DNA of 8,188 nt. Source: an uncultured Collinsella sp. Lineage in GTDB: Bacteria > Actinomycetota > Coriobacteriia > Coriobacteriales > Coriobacteriaceae. Position 1 is the first letter of the stretch, and every line of letters starts with the position of its first letter. The stretch lies in NCBI GenBank assembly GCA_937981515.1, contig CALJNY010000005.1, positions 1-8,188 of the forward strand. Direction: 5' to 3'. Position numbers and translations under genes: made by a program. This document shows positions 1 to 5,987 of this stretch, piece after piece. A model generated the notes under the pieces. The model worked only from the letters and a program-made list of their open reading frames with translations. It searched no databases and was not told the DNA's origin.

Positions 1-1
1 A

Positions 2-511
2 TTTGGACTCGATCCCAAGACAAAGGTCAAAGACCTCTCCCGCGGCATGGGCATGAAGCTGCAGCTTGCCTGCGCGCTCAGCCACAATGCCAAGCTGCTC
101 GTTTTGGACGAAGCCACCGCGGGCCTCGATCCCATGGCACGCGAGGAGCTGCTTGATGAGCTGCTTGCCTTTGTCGGCGACGGCCAGCACAGCGTGCTGC
201 TCTCGAGCCACATTACGTCCGACCTCGATCGCACCGCTGATCGCGTCATCTGCATCGATAACGGTTCGATTGTGTTTGACCTGCCGCGCGAGGACATTAC
301 CGACCGTGCCGGCATCGCCCACTGCACCCAATCGCAGGCTGCCGAGCTTATGGCTTGCGTCGAAGGCGCCTGTGCCGTCCACCACGCCTATAGCGTGGAC
401 GTGCTCGTGCCCAACCGTCGCGAAACGCTCGAGGCCTTTCCCGAGATTCCCTGCGATCGGGCAACCATTACTGACTATCTGCGCCTCATGCTGAAAGGGG
501 CTTCGAAATGA
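2..511 (+). CDS. ABC transporter ATP-binding protein, YtrB-like (5' end outside window)
   Basis: This is the C-terminal part of an ABC ATPase that powers the membrane protein encoded just downstream. The reading frame is open from base 2, so the Walker A motif and N-terminus lie outside the window. Visible in order are the ABC signature LSRGM (a variant of LSGGQ), the Walker B/D-loop block LLVLDEATAGLDP with Asp at 107-109 and the catalytic Glu at 110-112, and the H-loop SSH with His at 209-211. The signature followed by MKLQLA resembles the YtrB/ABC-2 export class, where LS+GM replaces LSGGQ. About 100 residues follow the H-loop, a normal short accessory tail. The stop overlaps the next start as ATGA, which indicates translational coupling with the permease. 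The transported substrate cannot be read from the sequence. The ABC assignment is firm; the YtrB-like subclass is inference. Confidence 0.95.
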   Translation, partial: FGLDPKTKVKDLSRGMGMKLQLACALSHNAKLLVLDEATAGLDPMAREELLDELLAFVGDGQHSVLLSSHITSDLDRTADRVICIDNGSIVFDLPREDITDRAGIAHCTQSQAAELMACVEGACAVHHAYSVDVLVPNRRETLEAFPEIPCDRATITDYLRLMLKGASK

Positions 512-1206
512 AACGCGCCTTTATGTCCGAGCTCGCCATCGTTCGCTCACTTGTCCCGAGCATCGCGGGTGTCGGCCTGTTCATGTTCGTCGTGCAGACG
601 CTCGCCAACGCGTCGGATGGCGATTCCGGTATGAGCGCCGGCGCTTGCGCCGTCAGTGCCATGTCGCCCATCATATTCATGATCTCACTGGCCGGTTTCG
701 ACAATCAAAACGGTTGGGAGCGATATCGGGCAACGCTGCCCTTCTCGCGCAAAGACATCATCTGCGCACGCTACCTGAGCATCATTGTCTTCTCGGCTGT
801 CATGGCGTGCGCCGCCGCGCTTCTGAGCATCGTCTCCTTCCCGCTCTTCAACAGCGCGGGTATCCCGTTGACGGGACAGATCGTCTTTGAGATTGCAATA
901 GCCTCGGCAGCATCGATGCTCATCTCCCTCATGATGGTGTTTTTGGCGCAGCCGCTGTTCTTTCGATTTGGACACATGGAGGCGCTGCGCCTATCCGTTG
1001 GTCTGTTTGCCCTGCTTGGCTGCGGCACCATGGCCACGTTGAGCTCCTCCAACCCCATCAGCAACTGGCTCATGTCGATTGCCGGAGCGAATCCCGACCC
1101 TGCCGTTCTGGGCTGTCTGTGTGCAGGAATTGCCGTGCTGGCCCTCGCACTATGTGCAATCAGCTGCACCGTCAGCACCAAGGTTTATCGAGTACGCGAT
1201 CTGTAA
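508..1206 (+). CDS. ABC-2 type transporter permease (ABC2_membrane_5-like)
   Basis: This 232-residue integral membrane protein is the likely membrane partner of the ATPase encoded immediately upstream. It has about six hydrophobic segments, near residues 16-34, 48-64, 88-112, 126-150, 160-178 and 198-220. The loop at residues 68-90 carries NGWERYRATLPFSRKDI and then ARYL. This N-W-x-R-Y-x-x-x-LP-x-S-R-K pattern is the hallmark loop of small ABC-2 permeases associated with YtrB-type ATPases. The start is ATG at 508, inside the ATGA overlap, with the ribosome site AAAGGGG at 494-500. One ATPase plus one permease suggests a homodimeric permease with an ATPase dimer. In related operons a GntR-type regulator gene often precedes the ATPase, but that region lies off the left edge. 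The substrate is unknown; peptide antibiotic or envelope-stress export would be typical for the class. Confidence 0.9.
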   Translation: MKRAFMSELAIVRSLVPSIAGVGLFMFVVQTLANASDGDSGMSAGACAVSAMSPIIFMISLAGFDNQNGWERYRATLPFSRKDIICARYLSIIVFSAVMACAAALLSIVSFPLFNSAGIPLTGQIVFEIAIASAASMLISLMMVFLAQPLFFRFGHMEALRLSVGLFALLGCGTMATLSSSNPISNWLMSIAGANPDPAVLGCLCAGIAVLALALCAISCTVSTKVYRVRDL

Positions 1207-1220
1207 TCGACAGCTAAAAA

Positions 1221-1248
1221 AGCTTAGGTGGTACCCCGCTAATTTTTT
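1221..1248 (+). terminator. Possible intrinsic terminator after the ABC operon
   Basis: Fifteen bases past the permease stop, AGC (1221-1223) can pair with GCT (1238-1240), and GGT (1227-1229) with ACC (1233-1235). The two short helices are separated by an internal loop. They are followed by AA and six T residues (1243-1248), and an A run at 1216-1221 could extend the pairing against the T run. Position and T tract fit a rho-independent terminator, but the helices are short, so the call is tentative. Confidence 0.4.
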
Positions 1249-1333
1249 CAATGAAATAAGGCAGCATAGCGTCACCACCGCCCCTCACAGCAGGCCGTCT
1301 AGTTCTTGGCAACCAAAAAGACACCGTCAGCAT

Positions 1334-1519
1334 ATCGAAGGTGAATACTTTTCCGAGAAGTGAACGAGTAAAAACAGTGCCCTGTAGCATCGACATTTTT
1401 AAGGACTCAATTCCTGCGGTTTTTGTCCAAGAATCCTGCAGTTTTGTTCGAAAAAAGTGTGCATGTTCCAGGGGTCCAGATTTACTCGTTCACTTCGCGG
1501 AAAACCATTCACCTTCGAT
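1334..1519. repeat. 186-base imperfect inverted-repeat element (MITE/REP-like)
   Basis: The outer arms at 1334-1372 and 1481-1519 are inverted copies matching at 36 of 39 positions, without gaps. The shared core includes CGAAGGTGAAT, TTTTCCG and GAAGTGAACGAGTAAA. Weaker ungapped similarity continues inward to about 1396 and 1457 (13 of 24 further positions). The centre holds a degenerate direct repeat of the type TCCTGC-R-GTTTT at 1410-1428 and 1432-1450. There is no transposase, and no clear target-site duplication is visible at the edges. A long palindrome without coding content fits a miniature inverted-repeat element or a REP/BIME-like doublet. Extrusion as RNA would give a very stable hairpin. 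The repeat is seen directly; its mobile nature is inference. Confidence 0.75.
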
Positions 1520-1597
1520 TCGAGCCTTAACCAAATGCCCTCTCGAACTATGGCCCCTGTCTCACCACAGCGATATCAAAGCTTCATGGCGGGACGG

Positions 1598-1603
1598 TAT
1601 CAT
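1598..1603 (+). promoter_or_regulatory. Possible -10 element for the EamA transporter gene
   Basis: TATCAT matches the -10 consensus TATAAT at five of six bases and lies 53 bases before the GTG start. Transcription from it would begin close to the leader hairpin at 1607-1634. The expected -35 position (around 1575-1580, ATCAAA) is poor. A second weak pair is TTAACC at 1527-1532 with TATGGC at 1549-1554. Neither is compelling. Confidence 0.25.
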
Positions 1604-1606
1604 CGG

Positions 1607-1634
1607 ACGAGCGCCGTAAATCTGGCGCGGTCGT
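1607..1634 (+). promoter_or_regulatory. Leader hairpin just before the EamA ribosome site
   Basis: GCGCC (1611-1615) pairs with GGCGC (1624-1628) across an eight-base loop. ACGA (1607-1610) then pairs with TCGT (1631-1634) around a two-base GG bulge, giving nine Watson-Crick pairs. The helix ends six bases before the ribosome site GGGGAGG (from 1640). No long T run follows, so it does not look like a terminator. It could affect translation or mRNA stability of the transporter gene; no known riboswitch class is recognisable. Confidence 0.4.
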
Positions 1635-1656
1635 TCTTTGGGGAGGCATTTCACCC

Positions 1657-2532
1657 GTGTCGTGGGTCGCAGCAGCATTTGTGTCAGCTTTCTTTGCCGG
1701 CGTCACATCTGTCCTGGCCAAATGCGGCATCAAGCAGACCGACTCCGATGTCGCGACGGCCATTCGCACCTGCGTGGTGCTCGTTTTCGCCTGGGCAATG
1801 GCGGGCATTTCTGGATCCATTGGAACCATCGGCAGCATCGAACCCAGATCTTGGCTCTTTCTCGTCCTCTCGGGACTCGCTACCGGTGCTTCGTGGATCT
1901 GTTACTTTAAGGCGTTGGGCATCGGAGACGTCAATAAGGTCGTACCGGTCGACAAGATGAGCACCGTACTCGCTGCACTGATCGCCATCGTGCTTTTTGG
2001 CGAGACGAGCAACCTTGCGGTTAAGCTCGTGGGAACCGCTGTCATCACCCTCGGCACGTTTTTAATGATCGAGAAGAAGCAGTCTGCCGGACCCGAGCAG
2101 CAGCAAGACCGGACCTGGCTCGCTTACGCCCTCGGCGCCGCCGTGTTCGCAGCGCTCACGTCCATCCTTGCCAAGGCTGGCATCGAAGGCGTCGAATCCA
2201 ACCTGGCCACGGCAATCCGTACCTGTGTGGTACTGGTTATGGCATGGGCAATCGTGGCAGCTAAAGGCAAGATGGGCCAAGCCGTGCACGTAGACCGCTA
2301 CGAACTCGTATTTCTCGCGGCATCGGGCATTGCGACTGGCGCATCGTGGCTGCTATGCTACTACGCCATCGCCACAGGCCAGGTGAGCGTCGTGGTGCAG
2401 ATCGACAAACTATCGATTGTCGTATCGGTACTATTTGCGCGCTTGGCATTCAACGAAAAACTCTCACGGCGCAGCGCCATCGGTCTCACCCTCATCGTAC
2501 TGGGCACCGCCGCGCTCGCAGTTTGGAAGTAG
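1657..2532 (+). CDS. EamA/DMT-family transporter with duplicated halves
   Basis: This 291-residue, ten-segment membrane transporter belongs to the drug/metabolite transporter superfamily, which moves small metabolites such as amino acids or amines. The substrate cannot be told from sequence. It consists of two EamA units, about residues 1-140 and 152-291. The units share matching blocks: TSxLAK (17-22 and 168-173), ATAIRTCVVLVxAWA (34-48 and 184-198) and SGxATGASW (72-80 and 223-231). The joint around residues 139-153 is polar and Gln-rich (KKQSAGPEQQQD). The first-half sequence style resembles single-unit archaeal/bacterial proteins of about 140 residues in the BAT branch of the superfamily, so this looks like a fused duplication. 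The GTG start is chosen because GGGGAGG lies 11 bases upstream and hydrophobic segment 1 begins at once. The gene is probably monocistronic and converges on the gene at 2548. Confidence 0.93.
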   Translation: MSWVAAAFVSAFFAGVTSVLAKCGIKQTDSDVATAIRTCVVLVFAWAMAGISGSIGTIGSIEPRSWLFLVLSGLATGASWICYFKALGIGDVNKVVPVDKMSTVLAALIAIVLFGETSNLAVKLVGTAVITLGTFLMIEKKQSAGPEQQQDRTWLAYALGAAVFAALTSILAKAGIEGVESNLATAIRTCVVLVMAWAIVAAKGKMGQAVHVDRYELVFLAASGIATGASWLLCYYAIATGQVSVVVQIDKLSIVVSVLFARLAFNEKLSRRSAIGLTLIVLGTAALAVWK

Positions 2533-2551
2533 CGCGGCCAGCAGCCGCTAC
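2529..2551. terminator. Hairpin spanning two convergent stop codons
   Basis: GCGGC (2534-2538) pairs with GCCGC (2544-2548) around the loop CAGCA. GTA (2529-2531) then pairs with TAC (2549-2551), leaving a two-base bulge. The structure includes the stop codons of both the rightward transporter gene and the leftward EFR1 gene, and reads as a hairpin on both strands. There is no T tract on either side, so it would be an atypical terminator. It may instead simply mark the 3' ends or stabilise them. Confidence 0.35.
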
Positions 2552-3339
2552 ATCCTCACACCTGGCTTAGGATGCCTGTACTGACCGTGGGATGCTGTGC
2601 GCTTACCGTGCGAGATGGCAAATTTGGGACAGCAGTGCAGGCAACGAAGGCAGGCTGCGCACTCCGGCTTTGTCCAGACGGGAAGGCCCTCGCGCATCTC
2701 AATCGCCGCCATGGGGCAGCGCTTAGCGCAGAGGCTACACCCGACGCAGCGGCTAGCATCGACGGCAAACTTGCTCGTCTGCTGCATACGCGGCAGCCCA
2801 AACACATGATACGCGCACGATGCAAACAGGGGCACGCGATGGCGCATCATATTGCCCGTGCGCCGTTCCCGCACCGCCTCGATCACAGCATCAATCTGCG
2901 CCTCAGCAGCCCTATTGATACCCTCAACCTTTTGAGGGTCAGACAGGTCGAAAACAGGCGTCCAGGTATCAGGCATCTTGACGCTCATCGCCGCATCTAA
3001 CTCGAGCCCACGCTCGTGCAGCAGATCGCGGGCGAACTTGGCCGATTGCCCGGTCGTCGAACCGTACGTCGAGACATAGAACGTATAGGGGCGCTCGCCG
3101 CCCTTTGCACCGGCAGCAATCGACAGGTCGGCAGTCTTCAAAAACTCGATCATCGGTGTCGGCAGACCCCAGGCATACACCGGAGCAACAAATCCCAGCT
3201 GGCAGGGGCCTTCCGTCGCAACAAGGCGAAGGGCTTCGGCATCAAAGCGCTCAATCGACATAACTTTGTAGCTTGTCGCCGCTGCAATGCGACGCGCCAC
3301 ATGCTCGCTGTTCCCTGTCGCGCTAAAGTACAGGATCAT
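2548..3339 (-). CDS. EFR1-family flavodoxin/ferredoxin protein
   Basis: This 263-residue cytoplasmic redox protein fuses a flavodoxin-like domain to a ferredoxin domain, as in the EFR1 family. The N-terminus MILYFSATGNSEHVARRIA is the FMN phosphate-binding loop (S/T-x-T-G-N) of flavodoxins. A further flavodoxin-type stretch, PVYAWGLPTPMIEFL, lies at residues 53-67. The C-terminal part has two complete [4Fe-4S] motifs: Cys198, 201, 204 and 208-Pro, and Cys227, 230, 233 and 237-Pro. It should therefore carry FMN plus two clusters and shuttle electrons; partner and reaction are unknown. The start is ATG 3339, preceded by AGGGG five to six bases upstream; the open frame extends 97 codons further but loses family similarity there. 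The gene lies 35 bases downstream of the ClC gene on the same strand, with a terminator-like hairpin between them. Confidence 0.93.
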   Translation of the reverse strand: MILYFSATGNSEHVARRIAAATSYKVMSIERFDAEALRLVATEGPCQLGFVAPVYAWGLPTPMIEFLKTADLSIAAGAKGGERPYTFYVSTYGSTTGQSAKFARDLLHERGLELDAAMSVKMPDTWTPVFDLSDPQKVEGINRAAEAQIDAVIEAVRERRTGNMMRHRVPLFASCAYHVFGLPRMQQTSKFAVDASRCVGCSLCAKRCPMAAIEMREGLPVWTKPECAACLRCLHCCPKFAISHGKRTASHGQYRHPKPGVRM

Positions 3340-3364
3340 CTCGTACCCCTGGAATTGACTCGTG

Positions 3365-3386
3365 AAAAACCGCGCTACTTGCGCAG
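3365..3386 (-). terminator. Intrinsic terminator overlapping the ClC gene stop
   Basis: Read on the minus strand, CTGCGC (3386-3381) pairs with GCGCGG (3375-3370). This gives six pairs including one G-U, around the loop AAGTA, and five T residues (3369-3365) follow directly. The ClC stop codon TAG is at 3377-3375, so the hairpin begins inside the coding sequence. The form is canonical but short, so termination may be partial and the downstream EFR1 gene could be expressed by read-through. Confidence 0.5.
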
Positions 3387-4664
3387 CGGCTTGGGCAGTG
3401 GAATGCCGGCGGCGATAACGGCGGCGATGATCATGCAGACGATACCCTTGAGTGGGAAGCACATGAGCAGCAGGCCCACAACCATGACGGGTTGGCGCAT
3501 GACGGCGCCCATCGTCGATGCCGTGCAGACGGCGGCACAAAAGACCGGATCTGCGCCGGTGAGGATGGCAAGGCCATAGCCCAGGCTTACGCCCGAGAAG
3601 ATAACCGGGAAGAAATGGCCGCCGCGCCAACCAAGGTTGATGAGGGCAGGCGTCAGCATGGCCTTAACAAGACCGGTCGCGATAAGCACGCCGGCGGGAA
3701 TGGTCAAGTAGGTTTCCATGAGCACGTCGGCCTGGGTCTCGCCGGCAAACATGGTATAGGGCAGGACCGTGCCACAGATGGCGAGTGCCAGACCGGCCAG
3801 CATGGCCTTGACGACAGGACGCTCCCCTATTGCATGGGACAGTGCCTCGCTTGCATGCTCAGAGACAAAGTACAGCCAGCCGCAGACGGTGCCGATCAAC
3901 GACAGAGGGACGAGCCAGGTAAGCTCTAGGTTGCCCACCTCGGCGGACTCGAACCTGGGCATGCCCATGCCGCCGCCCACAAGCTGGCCAAGCAGCAGGT
4001 AGGTACCCAGACCGCCGGCAATCGCAATACCGTAGACCACCGTCTTTTGCGCCTTGGGCAGCTTGATGGTGATCTCGCCGGACGCGGAGCCCTCGTCGCC
4101 GTCGGCACTACCGGCAAGCGGCGCCACAAAGCCAAAAACGGGCGCGGTAAAGAGCGCCGTCAGAGCAGCCTGGGTGCCCAACAGCGTGAGCTCCCTAAAC
4201 TCGGCTCCAAAGCGACGCATGCGATCGCCGACCCAGCTGCACAGACCTGCGATAACGCCGGTCAGGCCGGCCTCCGGTCCAATGCTTCCGCCAAACAGCA
4301 GCGGCAGCAATGCCGCGAGCGAAAGCTTGCCCAGGTTGTCGTACGGATAGCGCCCGTCTTGCTTAACCTTAGCCATCACCTGGTTGAGGTCATCGGTCTT
4401 GGTGCCTGTCATCTTTTCGTACAGACCGATTAACAGACCGCCCAGCAGGCAGACAAAAAACGGGTACGGCAAAAAGCCAAACGGGCCGCTGGCAAGCTCG
4501 GGCGAAGAGACGCCCAGCGCGTGCGGAATCTCGGTCCATAGATAGTCGATACCGTGCTCCATCGCAAAAAAGAACAGCCAGACCGCGGCACCTGCGAACG
4601 CACCGGTCACGGCAACGCTAACTAAAAACAGCGCGCGGTTTGTGGGTTTGGCAAGGTTATCCAT
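3375..4664 (-). CDS. ClC-family chloride channel/antiporter
   Basis: This 429-residue polytopic membrane protein of the voltage-gated chloride channel (ClC) family moves chloride or a similar anion, by channel or H+-exchange mechanism. The helix-F motif is GGSIGPEAG (125-133), with Glu131 at the place of the gating glutamate of the usual G-K/R-E-G-P motif. The later G-G-x-F-x-P motif appears as GWRGGHFFP (345-353). Both mark anion-path elements of ClC proteins. No CBS domains follow, and the length is typical of short bacterial ClCs. A soluble acidic loop lies at residues 185-197 (GSADGDEGSASGE). The start at ATG 4664 has GGGAGG five bases upstream. The helix-F sequence G-P-E-A rather than G-R-E-G-P places it in a divergent ClC branch, so channel versus antiporter and ion preference (chloride, fluoride or other) remain open. 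Confidence 0.9.
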   Translation of the reverse strand: MDNLAKPTNRALFLVSVAVTGAFAGAAVWLFFFAMEHGIDYLWTEIPHALGVSSPELASGPFGFLPYPFFVCLLGGLLIGLYEKMTGTKTDDLNQVMAKVKQDGRYPYDNLGKLSLAALLPLLFGGSIGPEAGLTGVIAGLCSWVGDRMRRFGAEFRELTLLGTQAALTALFTAPVFGFVAPLAGSADGDEGSASGEITIKLPKAQKTVVYGIAIAGGLGTYLLLGQLVGGGMGMPRFESAEVGNLELTWLVPLSLIGTVCGWLYFVSEHASEALSHAIGERPVVKAMLAGLALAICGTVLPYTMFAGETQADVLMETYLTIPAGVLIATGLVKAMLTPALINLGWRGGHFFPVIFSGVSLGYGLAILTGADPVFCAAVCTASTMGAVMRQPVMVVGLLLMCFPLKGIVCMIIAAVIAAGIPLPKPLRK

Positions 4665-4703
4665 CGGGTCCTCCCGCGGTCAAAGTCGACATAGATACGT
4701 TTT

Positions 4704-4709
4704 ATTGTA
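4704..4709 (-). promoter_or_regulatory. Possible -10 element for the ClC gene
   Basis: On the minus strand TACAAT (five of six to consensus) lies 39 bases before the ClC start, in a locally A/T-rich patch within a 125-base gap. The nearest -35-like hexamer, TTGGCT at 4735-4730, gives a long 20-base spacer. Gap length and base composition support an independent promoter here, separate from the LOG gene upstream. Confidence 0.35.
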
Positions 4710-4789
4710 GAGCGAGCGTTGCCCGAACGAGCCAACCATCCACGCCGCGAACGGCACCATTGGGAGCCATAGTGGGGCAGGCTCAAGAC

Positions 4790-5323
4790 TTACCCGTTGA
4801 TAATCGAGGCAATCTCGCGCAAATCGTTGGCAAAGTAGATGCCCTGCTGGCGCCGTGGGCTCGATAGGCCTTTATCAATCATGTGCCCGAGCAGTGCCTT
4901 GAGGTCGTTGTAGTAACCGTCCAGGTTATACAGGATGCATGGAGCACTCAGGTGCCCCAACGACACCGCGGACATGACCTCGGCAATCTCCTCAAGCGTG
5001 CCCGTCCCGCCGGGAAAGGCGATGAACGCATCGCCGAGCTCAATCATCTTGGCCTTGCGCTCCCCCATATCACTCGTCACGATAAGGTCGTCGATACCGT
5101 CATGTTGAAACTCAGCCTCGATAAAAAAGCTCGGCTCAACACCCGTCACGTGTCCACCCGCCTCGAGTACGCTATCGGCGAGCGCACCCATCAGGCCCGA
5201 TTTGGACCCACCATATACCAGCGCGTGCCCGTTGGCGCCAATCCAGTTGCCCAGCTCCTGCACCGCGGGCAGAAACGCCGGGTCATTGCCGGCACTGGCA
5301 CCCAGATACACGGTGATATGCAT
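4790..5323 (-). CDS. LOG-family protein (TIGR00730-type Rossmann fold)
   Basis: This 177-residue cytoplasmic enzyme belongs to the LOG (lysine decarboxylase-like) family. Characterised members cleave the ribose-phosphate from cytokinin-type nucleotides or related purine nucleotides. It shows GGSKSGLMG (38-46), the conserved MGERK stretch (86-90) and the phosphate-binding, catalytic PGGTGTLEE (104-112), all intact. The length is typical for the small TIGR00730 branch. The actual substrate in this organism is unknown; AMP or a modified nucleotide is possible, and the old label lysine decarboxylase should not be used. The start at ATG 5323 has GGGGGGA six bases upstream. It follows the K+ channel gene by 36 bases on the same strand and is likely co-transcribed with it. 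No U-rich terminator follows; only a five-pair GAGCC/GGCTC hairpin (4764-4784) is visible after the stop. Confidence 0.93.
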   Translation of the reverse strand: MHITVYLGASAGNDPAFLPAVQELGNWIGANGHALVYGGSKSGLMGALADSVLEAGGHVTGVEPSFFIEAEFQHDGIDDLIVTSDMGERKAKMIELGDAFIAFPGGTGTLEEIAEVMSAVSLGHLSAPCILYNLDGYYNDLKALLGHMIDKGLSSPRRQQGIYFANDLREIASIING

Positions 5324-5359
5324 ATTCAGTCCCCCCTGTTGTGGCGCGCGACGTTCGTC

Positions 5360-5785
5360 TTAGCGCTGGCGTCGACGATACTCGCGCACGCGACGCGAAA
5401 GATCGGCAAGCTCGTCGCGATCGAGCTCTTCCAAATGCTCCAGATCATCCATAAAGCGTGCCATGGTGTCCTTTTGACGCATCTTGATAAGCGTATTGCA
5501 GTAGTTCACCGCCACGCCCGTGAGCATGGCGATGTAGAAGATGCTGATGACGCTCAGAATGACGGTAATGGCGCGGGCAACCGGTGTCTCGGCCGGAATG
5601 TCACCAAAGCCGATGGTCGAGACCGTCTCAAAGCTAAACCACAGGCCATCGCCAAACGTGAGAGTCGTGGACTCGGACAGCCAAACGGCCGTCGAGCACA
5701 GCAGATAGAAGATAAGAAACAGGCCCGTGATGCGCGCAAAGCCAGCCTGGCGCAACACGTCGGCAAGCGTCCTCAACTTGTTCAT
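5360..5785 (-). CDS. Two-TM potassium channel family protein
   Basis: This small 141-residue inner-membrane ion channel is of the Ion_trans_2 type. TM1 is about residues 19-37 and is followed by a pore helix (FGDGLWFSFETVS). The selectivity filter TIGFGD (57-62) matches the K+ signature T-x-G-Y/F-G-D. TM2 is about residues 69-93. Four subunits would form one pore. The cytosolic tail, residues 100-141, is highly charged, with a probable coiled coil (MDDLEHLEELDRDELADLSRR) ending in an Arg-rich stretch. There is no RCK/TrkA-N domain, so no nucleotide or Ca2+ gating domain is present. I chose ATG 5785, preceded by AAAAGGGG. A longer start at 5890 is open but would translate the palindromic repeat and is rejected. 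The gene is first in the leftward block and divergent from the kinase gene. Confidence 0.92.
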   Translation of the reverse strand: MNKLRTLADVLRQAGFARITGLFLIFYLLCSTAVWLSESTTLTFGDGLWFSFETVSTIGFGDIPAETPVARAITVILSVISIFYIAMLTGVAVNYCNTLIKMRQKDTMARFMDDLEHLEELDRDELADLSRRVREYRRRQR

Positions 5786-5854
5786 CGCGACCCCTTTTCC
5801 CAGACGCCCAATCACGTTCGCTCGGTATTGTCCCACGCCTCCCCCGCAAACGAA

Positions 5855-5938
5855 ACTAGTCATTGGGGACGTTCTTAAATGACTAGTCAAACAAGAACGT
5901 CCCCAATGACTAGTCGTTTAAGAACGTCCCCAGTGACT
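5855..5938. repeat. 60-base near-perfect palindrome plus 27-base tandem units
   Basis: The arms 5855-5876 and 5893-5914 are perfect 22-base inverted copies. The loop 5877-5892 carries the palindrome GACTAGTC (5881-5888) exactly on the symmetry axis, so 27 of 30 base pairs match over 5855-5914. On the plus strand the same modules recur in tandem with a 27-base period. TGACTAGTC at 5880 and 5907 and TGACTG at 5934 alternate with AAGAACGTCCCCA at 5893 and 5920. The only sizeable changes are in the linkers (AAAC versus GTTT). No transposase or phage gene is present. It sits between the divergent K+ channel and kinase genes, 69 bases from the former and 92 from the latter. Function is not established; a REP-like mobile unit, a protein-binding array or a hairpin former are all possible. 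Confidence 0.9.
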
Positions 5939-5987
5939 GCCGGGCGGGAGCGTTTAGCGGTGCAGCTGCCGGCTGGGCAGGCTGAGC

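Larger units (their letters stand above)
1207..1656. other. 450-base intergenic region, no convincing gene
   Basis: This gap lies between the ABC permease and the EamA transporter, both read rightwards. It contains a possible terminator just after the permease stop, an imperfect inverted-repeat element at 1334-1519, and a hairpin just before the EamA ribosome site. Open frames here have no ribosome site or recognisable motif. The stretch 1250-1333 shows nothing I can interpret. A and T runs are more frequent here than in the flanking genes. Confidence 0.75.

Noticed and set aside
1225..1239. TAGGTGGTACCCCGC resembles the T-box antiterminator signature AGGGTGGTACCGCG.
   Set aside because: It lies under 20 bases after the permease stop, with no Stem I, specifier loop or downstream regulated synthetase or amino-acid gene close by. 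The signature itself has two differences in its core. More likely part of the terminator-like hairpin.
1334..1519. Both arms of the inverted repeat read outward as similar peptides (shared pattern FTRSL-x-GK-x-FTFD), suggesting a small protein family.
   Set aside because: The arms are inverted copies, so similar peptides are expected. Differences between the arms fall about equally on codon positions 1, 2 and 3, with no third-base bias, and there is no ribosome site before either start.
3340..3630. A 97-residue N-terminal extension of the EFR1 protein.
   Set aside because: It overlaps the ClC coding sequence in another frame, is rich in Arg, His and Pro as shadow frames are in GC-rich DNA, and the flavodoxin fold begins exactly at ATG 3339.
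4883..5878. A long rightward frame of 331 codons opposite the LOG and K+ channel genes.
   Set aside because: It is antisense to two well-supported genes, has no recognisable domain and no credible ribosome site. It arises from codon bias on the opposite strand.
5786..5890. An N-terminal extension of the K+ channel to 176 residues.
   Set aside because: The extra 35 residues would come from the palindromic repeat and have no family match. ATG 5785 has a good ribosome site (AAAAGGGG) and gives a normal TM1 position.
5855..5938. A CRISPR array at the repeated AAGAACGTCCCCA units.
   Set aside because: Units are directly joined by about four-base linkers with no unique spacers, one unit is inverted, and no cas genes are present.
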